Positions 46,966 to 57,335 are shown, counted from the first letter of the stretch. The stretch: DNA of 64,000 nt from Streptomyces sp. NBC_01231 (GCA_035999765.1 CP108521.1:9362001-9426000), one strand, 5' to 3'. The notes: generated from the letters alone by a model not told the origin. A program made the numbers and translations.

Positions 46966-48411
46966 TCAGCTCTGGCCCGTCCCCCGCTCCAGCAGCGGGG
47001 CCGCGTCGGAGAGTACCCCGGAGATCCTGGCCAGGGCCGTCTCGTCCCGCTCCACGGCGTCGAGCACCGGCCCGGCTGCCGTGTTCCAGCGTCGGGCGAC
47101 CGCGCCCGGGTCCTCGCCGGTCAGCAGGCCGGCGGCCTGGGCAGCCGCGCCCAGCGCGACCAACTCCTTTGCCTCGGGTACCTGAACGGGACGCCCCGAC
47201 AGCCGTCGTACGGTCTGCTGCCAGGCCGTGCCCCGGGCGCCGCCGCCGATCAGCAGCAGCGGGGTCGAACGGTCGGCGTCCTCGTCGAGGACCAGGTCGA
47301 GCGCGCCGAGCAGCGCGTGGACGGCGCCGTCGTACGCGGCCTGCAGTAGCTGGCCGCCGGTCGTGTCGTGGCGCAGGCCGTGCAGCAGCCCGGAGGCGTT
47401 CGGAAGGTTCGGGGTGCGTTCGCCGTCCAGGTAGGGGAGGAGGGTGACGCCCTTCGTCGGCTCCACCGCCTCGCGATCCAGACCGAGCAGCGCCGCGACG
47501 CGGTCGACGGCGAGTGTGCAGTTCAGGGTGCAGGCCAGCGGCAGCCAGTCGCCGTGGGCGTCGGCGAAACCCGCCACGGTGCCGGTCGGGTCGGTGGGGC
47601 GGTGCTTGGACACCGCGTAGACCGTGCCGGAGGTGCCCAGGCTCAGCACAGGGGTGCCGGGGCGCAGGCCCAGCCCGAGCGCGGCGGCGGCGTTGTCGCC
47701 GGTTCCGGGAGCGACCAGGGTGCCCTTGGCGAACGGCAGGTCGTGACCGCCGCGCACCGTACCGGCCACCTCACCGGGGCGCACCACACGAGGCAACAGG
47801 GCGGGATCGAGCCCCACGTGGCTGAGGATCTCGTCGTCGTACGACTCGGTCGCCGACGCCCACCAGCCGGTGCCGGAGACGTCGCCGCGATCGGTCGTGC
47901 CCTGGCCGGTGAGCCGCTCGGTGAGGTAGTCGTGGGGCAGGCGGACGGCCTTGGTGGCGCGGAGGTTCTCCGGCTCGTTCTCGGCCAGCCAGGCCCACTT
48001 CGTGACCGTGAAGGAGGCTGCCGGAACGGAGCCGACGCGTTCGGCCCAGAACTTCGCGCCGCCGAGCTCCTCGGTCAGCCGGCGAGCCTGCGGCGCCGAG
48101 CGCACGTCGTTCCACAGCAGGGCCTCACGCACCGGATCCCCCTGTGCGTCCAGCGTGACCAGGCCGTGCTGCTGCCCGCCGATCGACACCGCGGCCGCCT
48201 CGCGCGCCGCGTCCCCGCACTGGCGCAGTGCCTCGCCCAGGGCGTCCCACCACTGGCGGGGGTCGCTCTCGCGGCCGGCCCCCGAGGACACGGTGTGCGG
48301 AGCCTGTCCGTGGGCCACCACCCGTCCGGTCGACGCGTCGACGACCAAGGCCTTGGTGGACTGTGTGGATGTGTCCACACCGACGACGAGCGGACCCTCG
48401 GATGCTGACAT
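46966..48411 (-). CDS. xylB: Xylulokinase
   Basis: This 481-residue FGGY kinase phosphorylates D-xylulose to xylulose 5-phosphate. Clear features are the N-terminal phosphate loop VVGVDTSTQSTKALVVDAST, the aspartate region SIGGQQHGLVTLD and LLWNDVRSAPQ, the FGGY signature region DYLTERLTGQGTTDRGDVSG and the C-terminal LLLIGGGARGTAWQQ. GGGAGA lies 6 bases before the ATG. It is divergent from xylA over a 169-bp operator region and probably cotranscribed with the ROK gene. Confidence 0.95.
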   Translation of the reverse strand: MSASEGPLVVGVDTSTQSTKALVVDASTGRVVAHGQAPHTVSSGAGRESDPRQWWDALGEALRQCGDAAREAAAVSIGGQQHGLVTLDAQGDPVREALLWNDVRSAPQARRLTEELGGAKFWAERVGSVPAASFTVTKWAWLAENEPENLRATKAVRLPHDYLTERLTGQGTTDRGDVSGTGWWASATESYDDEILSHVGLDPALLPRVVRPGEVAGTVRGGHDLPFAKGTLVAPGTGDNAAAALGLGLRPGTPVLSLGTSGTVYAVSKHRPTDPTGTVAGFADAHGDWLPLACTLNCTLAVDRVAALLGLDREAVEPTKGVTLLPYLDGERTPNLPNASGLLHGLRHDTTGGQLLQAAYDGAVHALLGALDLVLDEDADRSTPLLLIGGGARGTAWQQTVRRLSGRPVQVPEAKELVALGAAAQAAGLLTGEDPGAVARRWNTAAGPVLDAVERDETALARISGVLSDAAPLLERGTGQS

Positions 48412-48477
48412 CGGGCTCTCCCTAAGTGCGGCTCATGACTCTCACTGCGTTCGCGTCTCTGCCTGAAGACATCCCGC

Positions 48478-49747
<1,270 letters not shown>

Positions 49748-49815
49748 CCGCACGCGCGCGTGCCGCCCATCCTTGAGCGGCCCGCTCGGAGCTCCCCGCA
49801 CGGAATGTGCCGGAA

Positions 49816-49835
49816 TCATGCCGTCCATGGCATGA
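49816..49835. terminator. Hairpin after xylA (TCATGCC-GTCCAT-GGCATGA)
   Basis: A perfect 7-bp stem with a 6-base loop lies 69 bp after the xylA stop. No T-run follows, so termination is likely but not certain. Confidence 0.5.
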
Positions 49836-49902
49836 GGCCGTATCAACGTCCGTGCGGGGGGCGCGACATGCCCGGATCGGAGCGACTCTGGAGGGTATGG
49901 GC

Positions 49903-50484
49903 ATGCCGCCGGTACCCCCTCGACCGCCCGGACCGCCGGACGACACACCGCCTCCGGGCGGCGGTTTCGGACCGCCTCCCGACGGCTACGGCCACCCTGG
50001 ACCGCCTCCCGACGGCTACGGCCACCCTGGACCGCCTCCCGACGGCTACGGCCACCCTGGACCGCCTCCTGACGGGTATGGCCACCCTGGACCGCCTCCT
50101 GACGACTTCAGCCACCACCCATCGCCTTCGTACGGCGGTTCGCCTCCCACTCAGCCTCTGGGGCCGACCGGCGATCCGGGCGGCCCCAGAAGGCGGCGCG
50201 GCCCCCTCTGGGCCCTTCTGGTCTTGATCGCGGCTGCCGTAGCGGTCGTCGCGCTGGTCCTCATGGAGTCGGGGAGCGGCGATTCGCCGGAAGAGCAGCC
50301 GCCCGCCGGGAGCAGCGCCGGCACCAGCGACTCTCCCGCGCCGTCGTTCAGCCTGCCCACAGACATGCCCAGCGGACTGCCCAGCGATCTGCCGTCCGGG
50401 TTCCCGACCGAGCTGCCGAGCGACTTTCCCAGCGGACTCGAATCTCTGTTCCCGTCACTGGCCGACGAGCTCCCTCAGCCATGA
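49903..50484 (+). CDS. Proline-rich membrane protein with decapeptide repeats
   Basis: This 193-residue protein has a Pro/Gly-rich cytoplasmic N-terminus with four copies of GPPPDGYGHP. One membrane segment follows (PLWALLVLIAAAVAVVALVL) preceded by RRRR, then a Ser/Pro-rich outer tail with degenerate SGLPSDLPSGFPTELPSD repeats. The topology is N-in, C-out. GGAGGG at 49890 favours the ATG at 49903 (7-base spacing) over the ATG at 49897. Such proteins are common in Streptomyces and have no established function; a scaffold or wall-associated role is only a guess. Confidence 0.7.
   Translation: MPPVPPRPPGPPDDTPPPGGGFGPPPDGYGHPGPPPDGYGHPGPPPDGYGHPGPPPDGYGHPGPPPDDFSHHPSPSYGGSPPTQPLGPTGDPGGPRRRRGPLWALLVLIAAAVAVVALVLMESGSGDSPEEQPPAGSSAGTSDSPAPSFSLPTDMPSGLPSDLPSGFPTELPSDFPSGLESLFPSLADELPQP
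49969..50088. repeat. 30-bp minisatellite inside a coding region, 4 full copies
   Basis: Four consecutive 30-bp units begin at 49969, 49999, 50029 and 50059 and a partial fifth follows. The first three are nearly identical; the fourth differs at a few third positions. Each encodes the decapeptide GPPPDGYGHP. Copy number is likely to vary between strains. Confidence 0.9.
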
Positions 50485-50495
50485 GCCGAAGAGCG

Positions 50496-50528
50496 CGAAG
50501 GGGAGGTCAGCGAGTCTCCTCCCCTTCG
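50496..50528. terminator. Convergent terminator overlapping the SWIM gene stop
   Basis: A perfect 11-bp stem CGAAGGGGAGG (50496-50506) pairs with 50518-50528 around an 11-base loop. The SWIM gene stop triplet (50507-50509) lies in the loop, so the last codons of that gene form one arm of the hairpin. Confidence 0.65.
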
Positions 50529-51802
50529 GCACGCTCGATTTCCGCACGCTCGATCGAGGCCAACGCCGTTGCGGGGTCCTGGGCCGCGGTGCCCGCCGGC
50601 ACCCAACGGCCGCGGTCCTTCCGGTACGGCCACCAGCGGCCGTCCCGTCCCAGGCGCAGCTGGCGCGGTGAGCCGACGACCGTCCAGCGGTTGCCCGTCG
50701 CCCGTAGTGTCGGCCGCTCGTCGTCCTCCCAGGCCGAGTCGAGAGCGCCACGCGCGCGGGCGAGCGTTTCCCCCTCCACGGTCCACTCCTCCTCGTACAC
50801 GGACAGGGCCGTCACACCGCCGTACCGCCAGGCCCGCACGGCCCGGGCCAGCTGCTCCCGGCCCCGCCCGGACCCGTCGGCGAGCCGGTCCGCGACGGCC
50901 TTCGCCGAAGCGACGCCCTTCGCCGACGCGGTGCCCGCGGCGAGGCGGACGGCGTCCTGGGCCACCGTCAACTCCGCTTCCGGACCCTGGGGTTCCGACC
51001 GAAGCGCGTCGGCGAGCAGACGATGAGCCTCGACGGCGGTCCTGGCGGCCAGGAACTCCAGGGCTGCCGGATCGATTCCGGGCGCGGGCAGGGCCTCGGT
51101 GTCCAGGGACGGCGGTACGCCCGGCTCCGCGGGAAGTTCGGGCACGGCGGGCAGCGGCGGCAGGATGCCCCCGGCCGCGTACGCCTCCGCGGCGTCCAGT
51201 CCTGGCGGCTCGGCACTCTCCTGGACGGGGGCGGAGCTGCGCTCCTGGAGGGCGTCCAGCAGGGGACGTTCGGCGCGTCCTCGCATCAGCAGCAGCACGA
51301 AGGGGTCCTGGTCCAGCAGCCGGGCCACCTGATGGCACAGGGCCGTCGTGTGCCCGCAGTGGTCCCAGGCGCCGCAGTCGCACTCGGGCTCCAGGTCACC
51401 GATCCCCGGCAGCAGCTCGATCCCCTCCGCGGCCGCGTCCTCGACCAGATGCGGCGGCATGTCGCGGTCCAGCAGCGCGGCGACGTGTCCCGCGCGCTCC
51501 ACGGCCATGTCGGCAAAGCGGTCCCACTGCTCCTCGGACAACTCCGCCAGCAGGACGTCGGCCCGGTGCGCCGTACCGTCATGGTCATGAACGACGGCCG
51601 TGATACGTCCCGGGCGCACCGACACCGTGCCCACCGCTCCCGAGCGCGCGAGCCTTCGGCCCGTCTTCACCTGCGCGGAGTCCAGTGCCGTGTCCGCCAG
51701 CGCCTTGAGCCAGGCCTGTCCCCACCACGACTGAGCGAAGCCCCGGCCGTGCGCGGGCGGCAACGCGGCGAACGTGCGCTCCAGATGTTCGTCCGCGGTC
51801 AT
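50507..51802 (-). CDS. SWIM zinc-finger protein, partner of the SNF2 ATPase
   Basis: This 431-residue protein carries a SWIM motif C-x-C-x(n)-C-x-H in PECDCGAWDHCGHTTALCHQ near residues 138-157. The N-terminal GRGFAQSWWGQAWLKALADT is the usual entry of actinobacterial SWIM proteins, and a tryptophan/arginine-rich C-terminus (GRDGRWWPYRKDRGRWVP) follows. SWIM domains bind DNA or proteins. Its ATG overlaps the stop of the SNF2 helicase gene (ATGA, 51799-51802), so the two are translationally coupled and likely act together on DNA. Exact function is unknown. Confidence 0.85.
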   Translation of the reverse strand: MTADEHLERTFAALPPAHGRGFAQSWWGQAWLKALADTALDSAQVKTGRRLARSGAVGTVSVRPGRITAVVHDHDGTAHRADVLLAELSEEQWDRFADMAVERAGHVAALLDRDMPPHLVEDAAAEGIELLPGIGDLEPECDCGAWDHCGHTTALCHQVARLLDQDPFVLLLMRGRAERPLLDALQERSSAPVQESAEPPGLDAAEAYAAGGILPPLPAVPELPAEPGVPPSLDTEALPAPGIDPAALEFLAARTAVEAHRLLADALRSEPQGPEAELTVAQDAVRLAAGTASAKGVASAKAVADRLADGSGRGREQLARAVRAWRYGGVTALSVYEEEWTVEGETLARARGALDSAWEDDERPTLRATGNRWTVVGSPRQLRLGRDGRWWPYRKDRGRWVPAGTAAQDPATALASIERAEIERAEGEETR

Positions 51803-54663
51803 CGTCCGCCCCCTCGCAGCTCGACCAGATCGGCCAGTTCCCCGTCCGTCAGTTCCGTGAGCGCCGCCTCTCCCGCGCCCAGCACGGCATCGGCGAGCTC
51901 CTTCTTGCGGGCCAGCATGTCGGCGATGCGGTCCTCGATGGTCCCCTCGGTGATCAGCCGGTGCACCTGCACGGGCCGGGTCTGGCCGATGCGGTAGGCC
52001 CGGTCGGTGGCCTGCGCCTCGACCGCCGGGTTCCACCAGCGGTCGTAGTGCACGACATGCTCGGCCCTGGTGAGGTTCAGCCCCGTGCCCGCCGCCTTCA
52101 ACGACAGCAGGAAGACGGGCACTCCGCCGTCCTGGAAGCGACGCACCATCGCCTCGCGCCCGGCGACCGGGGTGCCTCCGTGCAGGAACTGCGAGGCCAC
52201 GCCGCGGGCCGCCAGATGCTGCTCGATGAGGCGTGCCATGCGGACGTACTGCGTGAAGACCAGGACACCCGCCCCCTCGGCGAGGATGGTGTCCAGGAGT
52301 TCGTCCAGGAGCTCCAGCTTCCCCGAGCGTCCGACGATCCTCGGCCGGTCCTCCTTGAGGAACTGCGCCGGGTGGTTGCAGATCTGCTTCAGGCCCGTCA
52401 GCAGCTTCACGATGAGCCCGCGGCGCACCATGCTGTCCGCGCCGGAGATCTCCGCGAGCGTCTCTCGCACCACGGCCTCGTAGAGACCGGCCTGTTCCGT
52501 GGTGAGCGACACCGCGCGGTCGGTCTCGGTCTTGGGCGGCAGTTCCGGGGCGATCCCCGGATCCGACTTGCGGCGGCGCAGCAGGAAGGGGCGCACGAGT
52601 CGGGTGAGCCGCTCCGCGGCGGCCGGGTCCTGGCCGCCCTCGACGGCCTGCGCGTACCGGGTGCGGAACGTGCCGAGCCGGCCCAGCAGGCCCGGGGTCG
52701 TCCAGTCGAGGATCGCCCACAGCTCCGACAGGTTGTTCTCCACCGGGGTCCCGGTGAGCGCCACGCGCGCGCGTGCCTCGATGGAGCGCAGCCGGCGGGC
52801 GGTGTCCGAGTACGGGTTCTTCACGTGCTGGGCCTCGTCCACCACGACCAGGCCCCAGGGGACGTCGGCGAGCCGTTCGGCGTCCAGGCGCATCGTGCCG
52901 TACGTGGTGAGGACGAACTCCCCGTCCGCCAGGGCGTCCAGACTGCGACGCGCACCATGGAAGCGGCGCACGGGCGTGCCGGGCGCGAACCTCTCGATCT
53001 CCCGCTGCCAGTTGCCCATCAGGGACGTCGGACACACCACGAGGGTCGGCCCGGCGCAGGCCGCGTCGGTCTGCCGGTGCAGATGCAGTGCGATCAGCGT
53101 GATCGTCTTGCCGAGCCCCATGTCGTCGGCCAGGCAGCAGCCCATGCCCAGGGACGTCATCCGGGCCAGCCAGCTCAGGCCGCGCACCTGGTAGTCCCGC
53201 AGCGTGGCGTCGAGCGCGGCCGGCGGCCCGACCGGCTCCTGCGCCTCGGGGTCCGTGAGCCGTTCCCGCAGCGCCGCCAGCCACCCCGTGGGATGAACGT
53301 CCACCCGGCGGCCGTCGACCTCCGTGGAGCCCGTCAGCGCCGCGCCCAGCGCGTCGATGGGGGTCACCTTGCGGTCCTGCTGGGTTCGGGCCCGACGCAC
53401 CTCCTGGGGATCGACGAGGACCCACTGGTCTCGCAGCCGTACCACGGGGCGGTTGGCCTCGGCGAGACGGTCCAGTTCCTCGCGCGTGAGCCGCTGGTCC
53501 CCCAGTGCGAACCGCCAGTTGAAGGCGAGCAGGGCGTCGGCGGACAGGAACGACGGCGTGTCCGAGGAGATGCCGTCCGGTCCCGGCCCGTGGTCCGGCG
53601 GACCCACCACCGCGCGGGCGGTCAACTCGCGGGCCAGTTCCTTCGGCCAGTGCACCTCGACTCCGGCGCCGGTAAGGGCCTGGGTGCCCGCACCGAGGAG
53701 TTCGGTGATCTCCTCGTCGGCGAGGTCGACGGCCTCCGGCACGGTCGCCGAGAGCAACGGCGTCAGCGGCGGCCAGGCCCGTGCCGCGCGGCGGAGCGCG
53801 AGCAGGGCGTCCATCCGCGCGCGCGGACCGAAGCCGTCGCCCGCGCCCGCCGAGCCCTTCCACACCTCGGCGGCGTCCGCGACGAGCGCCGGATCGCTCA
53901 CGCTGTGCAGTTGCGGAACGGCTCTGAACGCCAACTCCGCCTCGTCCTGCGCCTCGGCGGCCAGACCGGACACCTCGACCCGCAGTGAGAGCCGCACCCC
54001 GGCGTCGTGCCCCGCGGCGACATCCGCCGCCCACGCACGCTGCCCGGGCAGGTGCTGTGGCTCCCGCGCCGCATACGCGGGGCCGCCGGTCACCAGCGGG
54101 GCCGCGGGAGAGCGGGGCAGGGAGTCGGCGACCGCGTCCAGGAAGGCGCGCAACAGCCGCTCGGGATCGGGCAGCCGCGGCGGCCCGGCGCCGTCCACCG
54201 GTACGGCGTGCGCCTCGGGCGGCATGGCGGCGGCGAGCCGGCGGACACGCTCGACGTCCTCCGCCCCCAACGGGCCCACGCGCCAGGCGTCGTGATCGTC
54301 CTCGGACAGGCCGGGCAACAGCAGCCCGCGAGCGAGGAGGTGCAGGGCGAGCACGCTCGCCGTCCCCCAGAAGAGGGTCCCGCGGTCGGCGTGGACGACG
54401 GCACGCGCGCGCGTGAGCACCGGCGCAGCGGCACTTACGGACAGCCGAACGGCGGGCACGATCTCCCGCTCGACTCCCTCGCTGCCGGGGAGCACCACGG
54501 TCAGGTCCTCGACCGGGCCCGACGCGACGGCGGGCGGAGCGCTGCCGTCCGGCCGCCAGAATGCGACGGTGCCGGTACGGGCCGGGTCTCCGGGCACGAA
54601 CACGGCGCAGCAGGTGGCCAGTTCGGAGAGCTGGGACGGTGTTGCCGGGGAAATCCTCTGCAC
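51799..54663 (-). CDS. SNF2-family DEAD/DEAH-type DNA-dependent ATPase (HelZ-like)
   Basis: The protein is about 954 residues. The C-terminal half is a full SWI2/SNF2 motor: LADDMGLGKTITLIALHLHR (Walker A, near residue 515), VVDEAQHVKNPYS (motif II, near 607), LTGTPVENNLSELWAIL (motif III), and the helicase C block FLLSLKAAGTGLNLTRAEHV with YRIGQTRPVQVHRL. The first 450 residues hold the SNF2_assoc region found in bacterial homologues. The GTG at 54663 (VQRISPATPS) is chosen because upstream sequence looks non-coding; GAGGAA lies 12 bases before it. It forms an operon with the SWIM protein and would remodel protein-DNA or RNA polymerase complexes, possibly in repair. Confidence 0.88.
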   Translation of the reverse strand: MQRISPATPSQLSELATCCAVFVPGDPARTGTVAFWRPDGSAPPAVASGPVEDLTVVLPGSEGVEREIVPAVRLSVSAAAPVLTRARAVVHADRGTLFWGTASVLALHLLARGLLLPGLSEDDHDAWRVGPLGAEDVERVRRLAAAMPPEAHAVPVDGAGPPRLPDPERLLRAFLDAVADSLPRSPAAPLVTGGPAYAAREPQHLPGQRAWAADVAAGHDAGVRLSLRVEVSGLAAEAQDEAELAFRAVPQLHSVSDPALVADAAEVWKGSAGAGDGFGPRARMDALLALRRAARAWPPLTPLLSATVPEAVDLADEEITELLGAGTQALTGAGVEVHWPKELARELTARAVVGPPDHGPGPDGISSDTPSFLSADALLAFNWRFALGDQRLTREELDRLAEANRPVVRLRDQWVLVDPQEVRRARTQQDRKVTPIDALGAALTGSTEVDGRRVDVHPTGWLAALRERLTDPEAQEPVGPPAALDATLRDYQVRGLSWLARMTSLGMGCCLADDMGLGKTITLIALHLHRQTDAACAGPTLVVCPTSLMGNWQREIERFAPGTPVRRFHGARRSLDALADGEFVLTTYGTMRLDAERLADVPWGLVVVDEAQHVKNPYSDTARRLRSIEARARVALTGTPVENNLSELWAILDWTTPGLLGRLGTFRTRYAQAVEGGQDPAAAERLTRLVRPFLLRRRKSDPGIAPELPPKTETDRAVSLTTEQAGLYEAVVRETLAEISGADSMVRRGLIVKLLTGLKQICNHPAQFLKEDRPRIVGRSGKLELLDELLDTILAEGAGVLVFTQYVRMARLIEQHLAARGVASQFLHGGTPVAGREAMVRRFQDGGVPVFLLSLKAAGTGLNLTRAEHVVHYDRWWNPAVEAQATDRAYRIGQTRPVQVHRLITEGTIEDRIADMLARKKELADAVLGAGEAALTELTDGELADLVELRGGGR

Positions 54664-54685
54664 AACTATGTCGTATTCCTCAAAT

Positions 54686-54714
54686 TTGACTACCGAGTCG
54701 GAGTCGCCGAGGAT
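54686..54714 (+). promoter_or_regulatory. Candidate promoter for the desaturase gene (TTGACT-N17-GAGGAT)
   Basis: TTGACT (54686-54691) and GAGGAT (54709-54714) are separated by 17 bp, a good vegetative Streptomyces promoter. The desaturase ATG is at 54909, so the leader would be about 190 bases. The element lies 23 bp upstream of the divergent SNF2 start. Confidence 0.4.
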
Positions 54715-54908
54715 ACAGCACCTGAGCGGCCTGCCCGGCAAGGGCTGACCGTGACCTGGGTCACTTCGCGTGGGGTGGCATCGGCCCCCCTGCCACGCGG
54801 TGCTGGCCCCCGCAGGTACACGGGGGGTGCCCTCATGGTCGCCGTATGTCATCAACACGTACGTTTCCTCAGGTCAGCGCGTTTCCCTGAGAGAGCCGGA
54901 GCTCCGAC

Positions 54909-55964
54909 ATGCCCCAGACCACGCCAGCCCTCGCACTCCGCCCACGGGACACGTCCGGCCCGCCGCCGGCCTCAAGCGGGTTCACGCCCTTACTGCGCGC
55001 GGTCAAGAGCCAGGGCCTCCTGCGACGCCGATCCGGCTGGTACGCGCGCGTCATCGCCCTCAACGCGCTCGCCCTGACCGGCGTGGTCACAGGCATCGTC
55101 CTGCTCGGCGGCTCCTGGTGGGTTCTGCTCCTCGCCCCCGTGCTCGCCGTACTCGGTGCGCGTACGGCCTTCATAGGCCACGACGCCGGGCACGCGCAGA
55201 TCACCGGCGCCAAGGGGGCCGGCCGCGTCATCGGCCTCGTCCACGGCAACCTGCTGCTCGGGATGAGCTTCTCCTGGTGGAACCACAAGCACACCAGGCA
55301 CCACGCCAACCCCAACCACATCGACAAGGATCCCGACGTCGCCGCCGACGTCCTTGTGTTCACCGGCGAGCAGGCGAAGGAACGGACGGGCTTCCGGCGC
55401 TGGCTCACCCGGCACCAGGCCTGGCTGTTCTTTCCGCTCACCCTCCTCGAAGGGATCGCCCTGAAGATCCATGGCTTCCAGGATCTGCGCCGCCAGCCGC
55501 CGGGGGAGCGCCGGGTCGAGGCCGTACTGCTGGTCGGCCACCTCGTCGGCTACACGACGCTGCTGCTCACGTCCATGCCGCCCGGTCGGGCCCTGGCGTT
55601 CGCCGCCCTCCACCAGGCCCTCTTCGGTCTGCATCTGGGGCTGTCCTTCGCACCCAACCACAAGGGCATGGAGATGCCGGACACCAACAGCGAACCCTGG
55701 GGGCACCTGCGCCGCCAGGTGCTCACCTCGCGCAACATCCGCGGCGGCATCGTGACCGACTGGTTCCTCGGCGGACTCAACTACCAGATCGAGCACCACC
55801 TCTTCCCCAGCATGCCCCGCCCGCATCTGCGACTCGCCCAGCCCCTTGTGCGCTCCCACTGCGGGGAATTGGGTATCACCTATGCGGAGACCGGGTTCGT
55901 CGACTCCTACCGGCAGGCCCTGCGCCACATGCACGAGGTGGGGGAGCCCCTGCGGGCCGGCTAG
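54909..55964 (+). CDS. Fatty acid desaturase (acyl-lipid type)
   Basis: This 351-residue membrane di-iron enzyme introduces a double bond into fatty acyl chains. The three histidine boxes are HDAGH near residue 91, HKHTRHH near 126 and EIEHHLFPSMP (HxxHH type) near 295. Membrane segments surround them, for example VIALNALALTGVVTGIVLLG and LLAPVLAVLGARTA. It likely adjusts membrane fluidity. Codon 28 (54990-54992) is TTA, a rare bldA-dependent codon. A small membrane protein gene follows 116 bp downstream. Confidence 0.87.
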   Translation: MPQTTPALALRPRDTSGPPPASSGFTPLLRAVKSQGLLRRRSGWYARVIALNALALTGVVTGIVLLGGSWWVLLLAPVLAVLGARTAFIGHDAGHAQITGAKGAGRVIGLVHGNLLLGMSFSWWNHKHTRHHANPNHIDKDPDVAADVLVFTGEQAKERTGFRRWLTRHQAWLFFPLTLLEGIALKIHGFQDLRRQPPGERRVEAVLLVGHLVGYTTLLLTSMPPGRALAFAALHQALFGLHLGLSFAPNHKGMEMPDTNSEPWGHLRRQVLTSRNIRGGIVTDWFLGGLNYQIEHHLFPSMPRPHLRLAQPLVRSHCGELGITYAETGFVDSYRQALRHMHEVGEPLRAG

Positions 55965-56080
55965 GGGTGCCTGTCAGGGATGTCTCAGGGGCATCTCAGG
56001 GTCACGGTCCGGAACCGTGGGAGGCGCGGACCCGTTCTTCTGGACAGAGAGCGGCCGTGGCCGCGAAGGAGGCGATGCAC

Positions 56081-56263
56081 ATGTCGAAGAACGCGAAGAT
56101 CGCCGCAGGAGGTGTGGCGGTCGGGCTGATCCTGCTGATCTGGCTGCCCTGGTGGGCCGCGCTCCTGATCATCCTGGGAGTCCCCGCGGTCGCATACCTC
56201 ACGCTGGACCCCTCACAGCGGCGCAGGCTGCGCCGTGTTTCCCGCAAGGAGCTCCGCCGCTGA
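56081..56263 (+). CDS. Small membrane protein of 60 residues
   Basis: The protein has a short basic N-terminus (SKNAKIAAGG), one or two hydrophobic segments forming a hairpin (VAVGLILLIWLPWWAALLII, then LGVPAVAYL) and a strongly basic tail (SQRRRLRRVSRKELRR). The start at 56081 is supported by GAAGGAGG with an 8-base spacing; the ATG at 56075 is too close to it. No family is recognised. The basic tail could bind nucleic acid or acidic lipid. It might be cotranscribed with the desaturase. Confidence 0.65.
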   Translation: MSKNAKIAAGGVAVGLILLIWLPWWAALLIILGVPAVAYLTLDPSQRRRLRRVSRKELRR

Positions 56264-56435
56264 CGACCGGCCGCGCCTGGACCGGCCCCGCGCGGGAGCC
56301 GGCCACATCGCCGCTCACGGACCGGCCGCCGGCATGGTCCGCGAGCGGCGGACCGTCGAACACAGCCGGTCCGGCCAGGGCCGTACCGCCGTCGAGGTGC
56401 GTACCGGCCGCTGGGGCGCGACCGGCCGGCACGCC

Positions 56436-57335
56436 TCACAGCGGACGTACGGCCATCTTGTCGAGTGCCTCGAGCAGGCCGGGCAGCTCCGGCCCCCGGC
56501 CCACCGGCAGGACCTCGCCGGGCTCGTCGTCGAGGAGGACGAACGCGATGTCGTCGGTGCGCGCCACGAGCGACCAGCCGGGACCGTCGGCACGCAGGGT
56601 CCGCGCCTCCCCGGGGGCGAACGACGACCTGACCCGGCCGAGCGGCGGCGGCGCGTCCACGTAGGCACGCGCCTCTGATAGGACGCGCCGGATGCCACTG
56701 TGGCCACTCCGGGCCCCGTCCTGCCGCGGAACCTGCCCGCCTCCGGTGTCCCCGGAGGGGGCGCCCTCCTCGGGAGCGTCGGCGGACTCGCCGTTCCCGG
56801 ACACGGGGGAGTCCCCTCCGCCCGGGCTCGGGAACGCGGCGTCGTCGATCTGCTCCCGCCAGATCGCCCACTGAAGCGCGATCTCGTCGGCGCCCAGGCG
56901 TCGCTGCGCCGGACCCCACCGGGAGGTGTCCGGCGGTGTCAGCGGAGCACAGTCCGCGACCTCGGGGCCCGGATCGTGCGGCGCCGGGACGCCCGGGGCC
57001 GCCACGGCGACCGCCAGCGGCCAGCCGGGCAGCGCGGCGACCACCGTGCGCTCGTCGGGCGACAGGTCGTGCTCCATGCCGCAGTCCCAGGATGCGATGG
57101 CGACGGCGACCAGCGACACGTCGTCGACGACGACCGTCCACCTGGAGCCGTCGCCGTCCTGACCGAGCACCAGACCGTATCCGTCGGCCATCGGCGCGAG
57201 CCCCAGCGCCGCGCAGGCCTCCGGATAGTCGTCGCCCAGCACGCTCGGGAACTTCGCCGGCGTCAGCAGCACCGCCGTCAGCACATAGAGCGCGTCGTCC
57301 GCGGCGGCGACGGTGTCCTCGTCCGTCCCGGCCAT
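56436..57335 (-). CDS. Conserved hypothetical protein, 299 residues
   Basis: The protein has an N-terminal globular part (ALYVLTAVLLTPAKFPSVLG, SRWTVVVDDVSLVAVAIASW), a Pro/Gly/Ser-rich linker near residues 165-215, and a second globular part (GPGWSLVARTDDIAFVLLDD). No signal peptide or membrane segment is seen. GGGGAGG supports the ATG. No domain was recognised; it looks like a Streptomyces-specific protein. Confidence 0.65.
   Translation of the reverse strand: MAGTDEDTVAAADDALYVLTAVLLTPAKFPSVLGDDYPEACAALGLAPMADGYGLVLGQDGDGSRWTVVVDDVSLVAVAIASWDCGMEHDLSPDERTVVAALPGWPLAVAVAAPGVPAPHDPGPEVADCAPLTPPDTSRWGPAQRRLGADEIALQWAIWREQIDDAAFPSPGGGDSPVSGNGESADAPEEGAPSGDTGGGQVPRQDGARSGHSGIRRVLSEARAYVDAPPPLGRVRSSFAPGEARTLRADGPGWSLVARTDDIAFVLLDDEPGEVLPVGRGPELPGLLEALDKMAVRPL

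Noticed and set aside
49969..50088. Regular 30-bp repeats that resemble a CRISPR array
   Set aside because: There are no spacers; the units are contiguous and encode GPPPDGYGHP in frame inside a protein gene.
50507..54034. A very long open frame of about 1175 codons on the minus strand
   Set aside because: Only its end (from 51802) is the SWIM gene. The rest runs in another frame through the SNF2 gene and is Arg/Gly-rich, typical of a shadow frame in G+C-rich DNA.
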